Part shown: in pieces, positions 7,604 to 15,415 of the stretch
Position numbering within the stretch: position 1 is the stretch's first letter
How the letters are laid out: the number at the start of each line of letters is the position of its first letter
Source: Erysipelotrichia bacterium
Lineage (GTDB): Bacteria > Bacillota_I > Bacilli_A > RFN20 > CAG-826
Assembly: GCA_012971835.1 (NCBI GenBank)
Contig: JAAZFR010000024.1
Coordinates: 1-16,101, forward strand
Direction of reading: 5' to 3'
DNA length: 16,101 nucleotides
The notes under the pieces: model-generated
The model's database searches: none
What the model saw: only the letters and a program-made list of their open reading frames with translations
Told to the model about the DNA's origin: nothing
Made by a program: the position numbers and the translations under genes

Positions 7604-9220
7604 TTAGTAAGGTAAATCTTCCATCAAAACAGCCGATGGAATTTTGGGAAGTCCGGGCATCCTTAGCGTTTCTCCGGTAAGCGCAACAATAAAACCAGCT
7701 CCAGCTGAAAGACTTAATTCACGAATTGTCATCGTAAACCCTTTGGGTGCGCCTATCATTTCAGGATTATCACTTAGTGATAAGGGAGTCTTGGCCATAC
7801 ATACTGGAAAATGTCCATATCCTAGTTGTTTAAATTTAGCGATTTGTTCTTTGGCTTTACTAGTGAATTCCACCTTGCCGGCACGATAAATTTGTTTACA
7901 AATTTTTTCAATTTTTTCTTCAACGCTAAGCTCATTCTCGTATAAAGGCTTGTAAAAAGATGGCTCATTTTTTAGCATTTTAACTACTTTAGACGCTAAA
8001 TCAGTCGCTCCTTCACCACCTTTTAGATAGCCATCAAGAAAACTGACTTCGTAATTATTCTCTTTACACCACTTTTCCAACGCTTCGATTTCACTTTGAT
8101 GGTCACTTGCAAAATGATTAATTGCGACCAAACACGGAACACCAAATTTCTTAATATTTTCCATATGAACCTTAAGATTAGCGACCCCTTTTTGCAATGC
8201 ACTTACGTTCTCTTCATTAATTTTTTCGAGCAGCTGTCCACCATGCATTTTTAAAGCGCGAAGGGTTGCGACCATAACAACACCATCAGGTTTAATATCT
8301 CCGCAACGACAGGCGATATCAAAAAACTTTTCTGCTCCCAAATCAGAACCAAAACCAGCTTCAGTAATAGAAATAGGTGCTAGTTTACGAGCAAGTTTGA
8401 TGGCGATTAGCGAGTTGCAGCCATGGGCGATGTTTGCAAACGGCCCACCATGAATAAGAACGGGATTATTTTCGATTGTTTGCACCAAATTTGGCTTAAG
8501 AGCTTCTTTCATTAGTTTCATAATTGCGTGCGATATTTTTAATTCTTCAAGACGAATCGGCTGCCCATTTTTATTATAGGCAACAATTATTTGCTTAATT
8601 CGGTTCTTAAAGTCTTCGGCATCATTAGCGAGGCAAAGAATAGCCATAAGTTCAGATGCGACGGTAATTACAAATCCGTCTCTTCTTTCTTCACCATTCT
8701 TCTCACCGCGACCAACAATGATGTCGCGCAAAGAACGATCGTTCATATCCATGGCTCGGTTCCAGACGATTCGATTAGGGTCGATATTCAAATCATTTCC
8801 CTGAAAGATATGATTATCAATAATTGCTGCAATCAAGTTGATACTTGAAGTAAGGGCATGCATGTCGCCAGTGAAATGAAGATTAATCTCTTCTCTCGGG
8901 TCAAGCGAAGCTAAACCGCCTCCTGTTGCACCACCCTTGATTCCAAAAACAGGACCAAGGGATGGTTCCCTTAAAGAAAGAATGGCTTTTTGATTAATCT
9001 TTCCCATTCCTTCTAATAAAGCAATTGAAGTCGTCGTTTTTCCCTCACCGGCTTTTGTCGGAGTAATGGCAGTTACTAAAACAACCTTGCCATCAGGGGC
9101 ATCTTTAAAAAATTCAAAAACGCTCGTGTCGATTTTGGCTTTATATTTGCCATAAGGCTCGAGATATTCGGCAGGTATGCCGGCAATTTTTGCGATTTCG
9201 TTAATTTGTAAAAGGGCCAC
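7604..9220 (-). CDS. fhs: Formate--tetrahydrofolate ligase
   Basis: The enzyme makes 10-formyl-THF from formate, THF and ATP in the cytosol, feeding purine synthesis and formyl-Met initiation. The 538 residues are slightly shorter than the usual ~556 but span the whole family. Motifs: P-loop TPTKAGEGKTTT (about 53-64), LREPSLGPVFGIKGGATGGG, INLHFTGDMHAL, NPVLIHGGPFANIAHGCNS, TEAGFGSDLGAEKFFDI, and the C-terminal GFTMTIRELSLSAGAGFIV and MPGLPK signatures. The start is GTG at 9220-9218, fixed by an AGGAGG (9234-9229) 8 nt upstream. No competing ATG gives a better N-terminus. It is the first gene after a 51-bp gap and probably leads the fhs-DUF951-ABC transcript. Confidence 0.98.
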   Translation of the reverse strand: MALLQINEIAKIAGIPAEYLEPYGKYKAKIDTSVFEFFKDAPDGKVVLVTAITPTKAGEGKTTTSIALLEGMGKINQKAILSLREPSLGPVFGIKGGATGGGLASLDPREEINLHFTGDMHALTSSINLIAAIIDNHIFQGNDLNIDPNRIVWNRAMDMNDRSLRDIIVGRGEKNGEERRDGFVITVASELMAILCLANDAEDFKNRIKQIIVAYNKNGQPIRLEELKISHAIMKLMKEALKPNLVQTIENNPVLIHGGPFANIAHGCNSLIAIKLARKLAPISITEAGFGSDLGAEKFFDIACRCGDIKPDGVVMVATLRALKMHGGQLLEKINEENVSALQKGVANLKVHMENIKKFGVPCLVAINHFASDHQSEIEALEKWCKENNYEVSFLDGYLKGGEGATDLASKVVKMLKNEPSFYKPLYENELSVEEKIEKICKQIYRAGKVEFTSKAKEQIAKFKQLGYGHFPVCMAKTPLSLSDNPEMIGAPKGFTMTIRELSLSAGAGFIVALTGETLRMPGLPKIPSAVLMEDLPY

Positions 9221-9260
9221 CGCTAATACCTCCTGATGTTAATATATATTAAAATTTTAC

Positions 9261-9276
9261 AATAGCAGACGCTATT
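9261..9276 (-). terminator. Weak hairpin at the tcdA 3' end
   Basis: On the minus strand AATAGC-GTCT-GCTATT forms a 6-bp stem overlapping the tcdA stop codon, followed by GTAAAATTTT. The stem is short and the T-run is imperfect, so it may be a weak terminator or mere AT-rich symmetry. It lies in the only gap between the RNA-metabolism cluster and fhs. Confidence 0.3.
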
Positions 9277-9955
9277 TTAATAGATTTTCTAAACAGTAAT
9301 ATGCAAGAGCGAGTCCCGCAGCCGAAGGAACATTCATAACTGAAGCCAAAGTTGGTCCGGAAACAAGAGGTTTTTCAAAAGAATACACTACAGGAATATC
9401 CGCTAAATTAATTAGCTTTCTTCTGAGTAGTAATCTCATTTTCTTGGCCAAAGGATCTTCTTTTGTATCACTTAGGTTACCAACTCTCACAGCAGTTGGA
9501 TCGAGACGATTAGCCATTCCAAGCGAAGAAATAAAGGGAATTTTATGCGCGAGACAATATTCAATTAAAATTTCCTTCGCTAAAGGCGAATCAATTGCAT
9601 CAATTGCAAAGTCGATCTGATGCTTATCTAGTATGGAAAGCAAAGAAACATCGACTTTCCTGGGGTAAGAGTAAATCGTAATATCTTGGGAAATTCTTTT
9701 TAATTTTTCCGAAGCTGAGTTGACTTTTAACAATCCAATATCCGCTGATTCAAAGAGTATTTGACGATTGAGATTAGTGACATCGACTATGTCATAATCA
9801 ACAATAATAAATGTTCCTACTCCTGATCGCGCTAAACTTTCAAGACAAGTTCCGCCTACTCCTCCCAGACCACAAATAAGAACAACTTTGTTTTTCAAAG
9901 TAGAAACCTTGTCTTTACCTACTAAAAGTTCAAAACGATTAAGCCGCTGACTCAT
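9272..9955 (-). CDS. tcdA: tRNA threonylcarbamoyladenosine dehydratase (TcdA/YgdL, ThiF-fold)
   Basis: An E1-like adenylating enzyme that converts t6A37 of ANN-decoding tRNAs to the cyclic form ct6A using ATP. The 227 residues start with RFELLVGKDKV, then the nucleotide-binding loop G29-L-G-G-V-G (29-34), acidic DYD (53-55), NLNRQ (61-65), and FAIDAIDS (117-123). The family signature DPTAVRVG followed by DPLAKKMR (152-174), then VVYSFEKP, separates TcdA from ThiF, MoeB and HesA. It lacks the CxxC zinc motifs common in ThiF/MoeB. E. coli TcdA is longer at the C-terminus (268 residues), so this is a compact version. The ATG at 9955 has AAGGA about 9 nt upstream and overlaps the end of miaA by 17 bp. 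Confidence 0.9.
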   Translation of the reverse strand: MSQRLNRFELLVGKDKVSTLKNKVVLICGLGGVGGTCLESLARSGVGTFIIVDYDIVDVTNLNRQILFESADIGLLKVNSASEKLKRISQDITIYSYPRKVDVSLLSILDKHQIDFAIDAIDSPLAKEILIEYCLAHKIPFISSLGMANRLDPTAVRVGNLSDTKEDPLAKKMRLLLRRKLINLADIPVVYSFEKPLVSGPTLASVMNVPSAAGLALAYYCLENLLK

Positions 9956-10817
9956 GTTGAGAAATCCTTAATACATCATCGACATTTTTGATCCAATGAA
10001 CAACAAACTGATGACGAACAAAAGTCATTTGCCTTTTAGCATAATGTCGAGTATTTGTCACAATCTTATTGATTGTTTCTTCTTCGCTATGATTGCCATT
10101 AAGATATTCAATTGCTTCTTTATAGCCAATTGCCTGTAAGGCTTGAAGGCTTGAAGGATACTTCTTCAACAATAATTTAACCTCTTCAAAAAGACCATCC
10201 ATTATCATACGATGAACTCGGCCCATGATGCGCATATACAAATCACCGCGGTCAAAATCAACTCCAAAAAACAGCGCTTGATAAAAAGGCTTATCTTTAT
10301 GAGTGGGTAATTCTGATTTTTTAATACCCTGACTCAAAAAAATCTCCAATGCCCTCATCACTCTTTTGCGATTATTTCGATGAATTTTGGTAGCTGAAAA
10401 ATGATCAAAAGCCTGTAAAGAAGCATACAAATCATCGTTGCTCATGTGCTCATATTTCGACATATCGATTGTCTCTTCTTGATTAAACTGATAATCATAC
10501 AAAGCGGCCTTAATATATAGTCCGCTTCCTCCCAACATAATAATGGGAATGTTTTTTGCGTTTAAATCATCGATAATCTTTCGTGCATCATTTTGATAAC
10601 GAGCGATCGAATATTCTTCATCGATATCAATATAACTAAAGAGATGATGTTTAACACCTTCAAACTTGTCTTCCTGCGGTTTATTTGTTCCGATTTTCAA
10701 CTGTTTATATACATGAAAAGCATCGGCGTTGATAATTTCTCCACCAATTCTTTTAGCAAGTTCGACTGCAATGCGATCCTTGCCCGTATTAGTTGGTCCA
10801 GTAATAACATAAATCAT
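9939..10817 (-). CDS. miaA: tRNA dimethylallyltransferase (i6A37 synthase)
   Basis: MiaA transfers the dimethylallyl group of DMAPP to N6 of adenosine 37 in UNN-decoding tRNAs. The 292 residues are close to the family norm (~300). Seen: P-loop G7-P-T-N-T-G-K13-D14, the DAFHVY region with catalytic-type D32, GTNKP (43-47), LGGSGLYIKAAL (95-106), NNRKRVMRALEIF (148-160), AIGYKEA (229-235) and TRHYAKRQMTFVRHQ (256-270). Two departures: the P-loop Ser/Thr after Lys is Asp14, and the usual Asp-Ser (DSxxxY) reads Asp-Ala. All other signature blocks are intact, so activity is likely but unproven. The ATG has AGGTGA 7 nt upstream. It lies 35 bp after the YmcA-like gene and overlaps tcdA. Confidence 0.95.
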   Translation of the reverse strand: MIYVITGPTNTGKDRIAVELAKRIGGEIINADAFHVYKQLKIGTNKPQEDKFEGVKHHLFSYIDIDEEYSIARYQNDARKIIDDLNAKNIPIIMLGGSGLYIKAALYDYQFNQEETIDMSKYEHMSNDDLYASLQAFDHFSATKIHRNNRKRVMRALEIFLSQGIKKSELPTHKDKPFYQALFFGVDFDRGDLYMRIMGRVHRMIMDGLFEEVKLLLKKYPSSLQALQAIGYKEAIEYLNGNHSEEETINKIVTNTRHYAKRQMTFVRHQFVVHWIKNVDDVLRISQHESAA

Positions 10818-10852
10818 ATTTTATTCACCTAAATATCTATTGTAATGCCACA

Positions 10853-11164
10853 TTATTCTAGCAAATCAGCAATATTTTGTAAAAAAACGCGAAGCTCAAT
10901 TTGTAAACTCAAGAAGTTCGCAATTAGAGGATGACTCTCATATTTTATAACAAGCTGTTCATAAACTTTCTTATTCGCACTATGATTTTCTTGTTCGCCC
11001 ATACTTAGTGATAATTTGACCTGGGCATCGTTAATCTTCTTCTTTAAAGAATTTATTTCTTCATTCTTTTCCACAAGATTTCGAATGCGAAAATATTCTT
11101 TAACAAGGTCATTATTGTTGATTTCTTCTTTAAGTGTAAGAAGTGATTTTTGTAGGTCAGTCAT
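10853..11164 (-). CDS. ymcA: YlbF/YmcA (RicA-like) family protein
   Basis: A small, almost wholly helical protein of 103 residues matching the YlbF/YmcA family. In B. subtilis that family forms the RicA-RicF-RicT complex, which steers RNase Y and affects biofilm, competence and sporulation regulators. The evidence is pattern-level: repeated amphipathic helices, a central NSLKKKINDAQVKL stretch, and position right after miaB, as ymcA is in Bacillus. It has no cysteine, so it cannot bind an Fe-S cluster through its own cysteines as reported for Bacillus Ric proteins, and it is shorter than Bacillus YmcA (~143). The ATG at 11164-11162 is chosen because GGAG (11177-11174) lies 9 nt upstream. A TTG at 11179 would add 5 residues. 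The ATG overlaps the miaB stop by 8 bp. YlbF rather than YmcA cannot be excluded. Confidence 0.75.
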   Translation of the reverse strand: MTDLQKSLLTLKEEINNNDLVKEYFRIRNLVEKNEEINSLKKKINDAQVKLSLSMGEQENHSANKKVYEQLVIKYESHPLIANFLSLQIELRVFLQNIADLLE

Positions 11165-12608
11165 TGACCAATTCTCCAATCATCGAGTAAACATGAGATG
11201 CAGTCACGCGAACATTGACGATTTTACCAATCAATGATTCATCACCTTTAAAATGGATTAGTTTATTTGATTCAGTATAACCAGATAGTACTTTTTTGTC
11301 TTTTTTGCTCCAACCATCAACAAGAACTCGATAAGTGTTGCCCACCATTGTCTTTGAAAAATCAGCAATCGTTTCTTCAAGAGCTTTGGTTAAAATCTGA
11401 AAGCGGGCTGATTTGTCTTTTTTATCAACGTTATCGATTAAGCGTGCTGCTGGCGTTCCTGGCCGAGGGGAATAAATGAAGGTGAAGGCACTTTCAAATT
11501 TGACTTCCTTTGCTAACGATACCGTATCCATAAACTGACTTTCGGTTTCATTTGGAAAACCGACAATAATATCGGTGCTAAGCACTATTTCTGGAATATG
11601 CTCCCGCAGTTTTGAAACAATCTCTAAATATTTTTCACGACTGTATCGCCGTCCCATCGCTTTTAATATTTGATTATTGCCGCTTTGTACCGGCAAATGG
11701 AAATACTTCATGATATTATCGTGTCGTTTCATAACATTAATGATGTCATCGCTAAAATCAAAGGGATGTGATGTTAAAAAACGGAGGCGAGGAATGCCGA
11801 GATTAGCTACTTCATCAAGCAACTTTGCGAATGTAATATCACTTTTAAAATCCTTGCCATATGAATTAACGTTTTGGCCGAGCAAAGTTATTTCTTGGTA
11901 ACCATTATTAACTAATTCACGGCATTCATTAAGAATCTCTTCTTTAGAACGACTTCGTTCTTGGCCACGCGTGTATGGCACAATGCAATAAGTACAAAAC
12001 TTATCACAGCCGTATGAGATGTTAACAAATGCCTTGTGTTTTGAGTTACGAATAGAAGGCAATTTTTCAACAATTTCTAAAGGTCGGGACTTGACATCAA
12101 TTACGCGACAATTATCGCGAAGATGAATATCAATCAGTTCGATGATCTTATGTATGTTATGCGTGCCTAAAATGAGATCCACTTGTGGATATTTTATAAG
12201 CAACATATCGATGACATGCTCTTGTTGACTCATACATCCAGAAACAGCAATAATTAAATCTTTATTACTCGTTTTAAGTGCTTTAAGTGATCCTAATTCA
12301 CCAAGTACTTTATCTTCAGCATTTTCGCGGACCGCACATGTGTTAAGCATAATAAAATCTGCTTCACTGGTCTTATTCGTTTTTTGAAATCCGGCTTTTT
12401 CTAAGATACCGGCAACAATTTCTTCATCACGCATATTTGCTTGACATCCATATGTGCGAATATAGTATTTTTTACCTTTAGCAAACTCTTGAATTGTTTT
12501 CGAAGTAAAATAATTAAAATCGTGAACTGGCAATACTTTTTGTCGGAGCCGCGCTTCATCGATATTTGGTTTAGAAATAATTTTTTTCTTAGTCATCGCT
12601 TCTACCAT
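11157..12608 (-). CDS. miaB: tRNA-2-methylthio-N6-dimethylallyladenosine synthase
   Basis: A radical-SAM methylthiotransferase that turns i6A37 into ms2i6A37, so it works directly after MiaA. The 483 residues hold an N-terminal UPF0004 domain with cluster cysteines C55 (TYGCQAN), C91 (NTCAVREN) and C125 (SGCM). The radical-SAM CxxxCxxC follows (C201, C205, C208 in YGCDKFCTYC), then GQNVNSYG, and a C-terminal TRAM domain ending near SMIGEL. The GQNVNSYGKDF form and the preceding motifs fit MiaB better than MtaB or RimO. The first ATG (12608) overlaps ymdB by 20 bp and a second ATG (12596) by 8 bp. Neither has a good ribosome-binding site, so the start is uncertain by four residues. Confidence 0.97.
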   Translation of the reverse strand: MVEAMTKKKIISKPNIDEARLRQKVLPVHDFNYFTSKTIQEFAKGKKYYIRTYGCQANMRDEEIVAGILEKAGFQKTNKTSEADFIMLNTCAVRENAEDKVLGELGSLKALKTSNKDLIIAVSGCMSQQEHVIDMLLIKYPQVDLILGTHNIHKIIELIDIHLRDNCRVIDVKSRPLEIVEKLPSIRNSKHKAFVNISYGCDKFCTYCIVPYTRGQERSRSKEEILNECRELVNNGYQEITLLGQNVNSYGKDFKSDITFAKLLDEVANLGIPRLRFLTSHPFDFSDDIINVMKRHDNIMKYFHLPVQSGNNQILKAMGRRYSREKYLEIVSKLREHIPEIVLSTDIIVGFPNETESQFMDTVSLAKEVKFESAFTFIYSPRPGTPAARLIDNVDKKDKSARFQILTKALEETIADFSKTMVGNTYRVLVDGWSKKDKKVLSGYTESNKLIHFKGDESLIGKIVNVRVTASHVYSMIGELVND

Positions 12609-13386
12609 TTTCTAATAAGTATATAGGGAATATTTCCTTGGCTTTTTTGCTTTGATTATCAATATCAATAACAACCGCAGATAACAAAGACTGATCACCA
12701 TCGTCTAATTGAAACAAATCATCTTGCCCAAAGAGTGTCCGATTGATAACTTCTTCCTTTTTAAAACCAATCACACCATTATAGGCTCCACACATTCCGA
12801 CATCACTAATATAAGCTGTCCCATTGGGAAGGATGCGATAATCGCGCGTTTGGACATGAGTATGAGTACCAAGAATAGCACTCACCTGTCCATCAAAGGT
12901 ATATGCAAATGCCATTTTTTCCGCTGTCGCTTCGCCATGAAAATCGACAATATGTATTTCATCTTCACTCGATTCAGCCAATAAATCTTTAAGCGCATAA
13001 TATGGATGATTAACTTCTTCTTTCATAAAAGCCGTACCCAAAAGATTAGTTACTCTAATTCCAATGCCATCTACTTCAAAAAGACGACTGCCAAATCCCC
13101 CTAGTGTCGATAAAATATTCAAGGGGCGAACAAGACACTCTGCTTCATTGATATAGCGGCGAATATCGCTTTTACGAGCATAATGATTACCTAAGGTAAT
13201 TGTGTCGATTCCTGCATCGATTAGTTCAAGATAATGCTTTTCAATTAAGCCTTTGCCATGCGTGGCATTTTCCCCATTAGCAATAACAAAATCAATGCGA
13301 TATTTCCCAATCAACTCATCAATGTGACGTTTGACGACTTGTCGACCATTGCGGCCGACAATGTCGCCGATAAAAAGAATCCTCAT
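12589..13386 (-). CDS. ymdB: YmdB-type metallophosphoesterase (2',3'-cyclic nucleotide phosphodiesterase)
   Basis: A dinuclear-metal phosphodiesterase of the YmdB/DUF64 family. In B. subtilis it hydrolyses 2',3'-cyclic nucleotides and is needed for biofilm gene expression. The 265 residues match the family length, and the metal-site residues fall at the same numbers as in the Bacillus enzyme: D8, E39, N40, N67, H68, H150, H175 and H177 (motifs FIGD, NGENA, LGNH, DFHGE, GTHTHVQ). It should be active. It follows rny by 25 bp, as in Bacillus, and overlaps miaB. Only a weak AGAAAG lies upstream of the ATG, so translation may depend on the rny transcript context. Confidence 0.95.
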   Translation of the reverse strand: MRILFIGDIVGRNGRQVVKRHIDELIGKYRIDFVIANGENATHGKGLIEKHYLELIDAGIDTITLGNHYARKSDIRRYINEAECLVRPLNILSTLGGFGSRLFEVDGIGIRVTNLLGTAFMKEEVNHPYYALKDLLAESSEDEIHIVDFHGEATAEKMAFAYTFDGQVSAILGTHTHVQTRDYRILPNGTAYISDVGMCGAYNGVIGFKKEEVINRTLFGQDDLFQLDDGDQSLLSAVVIDIDNQSKKAKEIFPIYLLENGRSDD

Positions 13387-13411
13387 TAGTTAACGTACTT
13401 TCTAACAAAAA

Positions 13412-14974
13412 CTACTTAGCTGTTTCCACAGCGCGATACTCGCGAATGACGGAAACTTTAATTTGTCCAGGATATGTCAGTTCATTTTCGATTTTTTCGC
13501 GAATGTCACGAGCGAGTTTATATGCTGCTAAATCATCGATTTTATCGGGAATAACCATGACGCGAACCTCGCGTCCTGATTGCATGGCATATGATTGATA
13601 TACGCCCTCATATGATTTACACAAGGTTTCGAGTTTTTCAATTCGCTTAATGTAATTTTCAACCGTTTCACTTCTCGCTCCTGGTCGTGCAGCAGATAGT
13701 GTATCGGCTGCGGCAACCAAATGAGAAATAACAAATTTTGGCTCTACATCACCATGATGGCTTTCAATTGAGTTAATAACAACTTCCGGCTCGCCATATT
13801 TTTTAGCAAGACGGACACCAATTTCAACGTGCGAACCGTCGATTTCAAAGTCCATTGATTTGCCGATGTCGTGAAGTAATCCTGCCCGTTTAGCGAGATT
13901 TTGATCAAGGCCGAGTTCAGCGGCCATGATACCAGCAAGATAAGCCACTTCTAAGGCATGATCGAAGGCATTTTGGCCATAACTGGTCCGATATTTTAAC
14001 CGGCCAACATAAGTTAATAACTCTTTATTAATTCTTGGCAACCCAAGTTTAAAGGCCGCTTCTTCTCCTGCTTTACGAATTGATTCATCGACTTCGACTT
14101 TGACTTTTTCAACAACTTCTTCAATTCTTCCAGGTTGAATGCGTCCATCTTTGATTAGACGTTCTAAAGTCAATTTCGCGATTTCTCGGCGAATAGGATC
14201 AAAACAAGAAACGGTAATTACTTCTGGAGTATCATCAATAATTAAATCGACGCCAAGTAATTGCTCTAATGAACGAATGTTGCGACCTTCACGGCCAATA
14301 ATGCGGCCTTTCATCTCATCACTCGGAAGAGAGACGGCAGAAACAGTTCTTTCGGTTGTCACTTCCTGAGCATATTTATTGATGGCAAGACCTAATAGCT
14401 CTCGCGCTTTATCTTGAGCCGTATCCTTGGCTTCGTCTTCTTTATTTTTAATAAAAGCAGAAATTTCTTTGGATAGTTTGCTTTCGACTCTTTGAAAGAT
14501 TTCTTCGCGAGCTTCATTAACGGATAGTTGAGCGACTTTTTCTAATTCTTGAATAATCGAATCGATTTTTTGTTGAAGAATTTCTTCTTTGCGTTCTGCT
14601 TCTTTCAAACGACGATTAAGCGTTTCTGTTTTTTCTTCAAGAACATTTTCTTTGGCGATTAATTGGGCATCGCGACGATCAATATTAGCCTCGCGTTGCG
14701 ATAACTTGTTATCTAAAACAAGGTATTCAGCCTTTCGTTCTTTAAGTTCTTTTTCGGTTTCGAGCTTCATCTCATAAGAGACTTGCTTGGCGTCGATTTG
14801 CGCAGACTTGACAATGTGTTCAGATTTGATTTCGGCATCGCGAATAAGTTTCTCGGCTTTTTTGCTTGCGCTTTTGGCTTTTAATGCAGGAACGATAAAG
14901 ACTAAAAGTATACCGATTCCCAATCCGCCAACGGCCGAGACAATTATAAGGATGGTGGCTAGTAATGGATCCAT
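13412..14974 (-). CDS. rny: Ribonuclease Y
   Basis: A membrane-anchored endoribonuclease that starts mRNA turnover in Firmicutes. At 520 residues it has the same length as B. subtilis RNase Y. Seen in order: an N-terminal TM anchor (about 4-28), a long charged coiled coil (about 35-200), a KH domain with the GREG loop (227-230, in [10 protein letters not shown]), and an HD domain with the catalytic pair H368-D369 (AGLLHDIGK), then the conserved SHHGDVEP and [10 protein letters not shown] segments. The ATG is fixed by AAGGAGG (14989-14983), 8 nt upstream. The leader upstream holds a possible hairpin at 15015-15045. It heads the RNA cluster and sits beside recA across an inserted XRE gene. Confidence 0.98.
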   Translation of the reverse strand: MDPLLATILIIVSAVGGLGIGILLVFIVPALKAKSASKKAEKLIRDAEIKSEHIVKSAQIDAKQVSYEMKLETEKELKERKAEYLVLDNKLSQREANIDRRDAQLIAKENVLEEKTETLNRRLKEAERKEEILQQKIDSIIQELEKVAQLSVNEAREEIFQRVESKLSKEISAFIKNKEDEAKDTAQDKARELLGLAINKYAQEVTTERTVSAVSLPSDEMKGRIIGREGRNIRSLEQLLGVDLIIDDTPEVITVSCFDPIRREIAKLTLERLIKDGRIQPGRIEEVVEKVKVEVDESIRKAGEEAAFKLGLPRINKELLTYVGRLKYRTSYGQNAFDHALEVAYLAGIMAAELGLDQNLAKRAGLLHDIGKSMDFEIDGSHVEIGVRLAKKYGEPEVVINSIESHHGDVEPKFVISHLVAAADTLSAARPGARSETVENYIKRIEKLETLCKSYEGVYQSYAMQSGREVRVMVIPDKIDDLAAYKLARDIREKIENELTYPGQIKVSVIREYRAVETAK

Positions 14975-15014
14975 AATAATTACCTCCTTGGTAGTTTAAT
15001 TTCGATTACGGAGC

Positions 15015-15045
15015 GCTCTTCCTACGGAAAAACGTAAAAAAGAGC
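15015..15045 (-). promoter_or_regulatory. Candidate structured 5' leader of rny
   Basis: In the minus-strand RNA, GCTCTT (15045-15040) pairs with AAGAGC (15020-15015). An inner stem TACG/CGTA (15036-15033 with 15026-15023) adds 4 bp, separated by small internal bulges. It ends about 26 bp before the rny ribosome-binding site. It could affect stability or autoregulation of the rny mRNA. The pairing is seen; the role is inference. Confidence 0.35.
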
Positions 15046-15108
15046 AAATAAAACAGAATTATTACCTAAAACGTGGGATAAAAATATCACCGATTCGTTT
15101 ATTTATAA

Positions 15109-15121
15109 CGGATACTATCCG
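15109..15121. repeat. Perfect 13-bp palindrome
   Basis: CGGATA and TATCCG flank a single central base. After a short break the flanks TTAT (15103-15106) and ATAA (15122-15125) extend the symmetry. The shape suits a dimeric repressor site or an RNA hairpin. It lies about 135 bp upstream of rny, between divergent genes. Confidence 0.5.
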
Positions 15122-15302
15122 ATAAGAGAGACTACGAAGAATCTATGGTAATAAGTATCTTTCGATACAAGTGTATTTTATCAAATGAATATAAGAAATA
15201 AAACAAAGAATACTCACGAGTGACCTTATTGGCGAATTATTAAATAGCGTCGCAGACAAAATTGATTGCTGTCAGACTATATCATTTATATCAGGCGAGG
15301 AA

Positions 15303-15342
15303 TATTATTGCCCTTGCAATAACATTTCGTTCTTATTATTGC
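15303..15342. repeat. TATTATTGC direct repeats with an internal inverted copy
   Basis: TATTATTGC occurs at 15303-15311 and again at 15334-15342, exactly 31 bp apart, about three helical turns. Between them GCAATAA (15316-15322) is the inverse of TTATTGC and forms with the first copy a 7-bp dyad around CCTT. The array ends 73 bp before the XRE start, so it is a candidate operator for that regulator. The repeats are seen; binding is inference. Confidence 0.5.
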
Positions 15343-15380
15343 TTCATTTTCTACATTTTGTAGGTATTAATAAAGAAAAA

Positions 15381-15409
15381 TTGCATCACACCGTTCTTTT
15401 GCTAAAAAT
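15381..15409 (+). promoter_or_regulatory. Possible promoter of the XRE gene giving a leaderless transcript
   Basis: TTGCAT (15381-15386) is spaced 16-17 bp from TAAAAA/AAAAAT (15403-15409). Initiation about 7 bp downstream would fall at the GTG start codon, 15416. Both hexamers are imperfect. Support comes from the absence of any Shine-Dalgarno sequence before the gene. Confidence 0.3.
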
Positions 15410-15415
15410 GTATGT

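Larger units (their letters stand above)
14975..15415. other. 441-bp non-coding region between rny and the XRE gene
   Basis: No credible ORF or recognisable tRNA, tmRNA, SRP or 6S RNA was found. The stretch holds the rny leader and the upstream region of the XRE gene. Short symmetrical elements are unusually dense: GCTCTT/AAGAGC (15015-15045), a perfect 13-bp palindrome CGGATA-C-TATCCG (15109-15121), GTATC-TTTC-GATAC (15155-15168), ACTC-AC-GAGT (15212-15221), the direct repeat TATATCA (15278-15284 and 15287-15293), and TTATTGC-type repeats (15303-15342). No convincing sigma-A promoter was seen for rny. The region could hold operators, an unknown small RNA, or both. Confidence 0.6.

Noticed and set aside
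13528..13938. Two minus-strand ORFs (13528-13734 and 13744-13938) inside rny
   Set aside because: They are out-of-frame readings of the conserved RNase Y HD and C-terminal region, whose main frame is unbroken.
14975..15415. A tRNA, tmRNA, SRP RNA or other known RNA gene in the long intergenic region
   Set aside because: No cloverleaf, CCA end, SRP signature or other conserved RNA motif could be found by eye. The palindromes are short and separate. A covariance-model search would be decisive.
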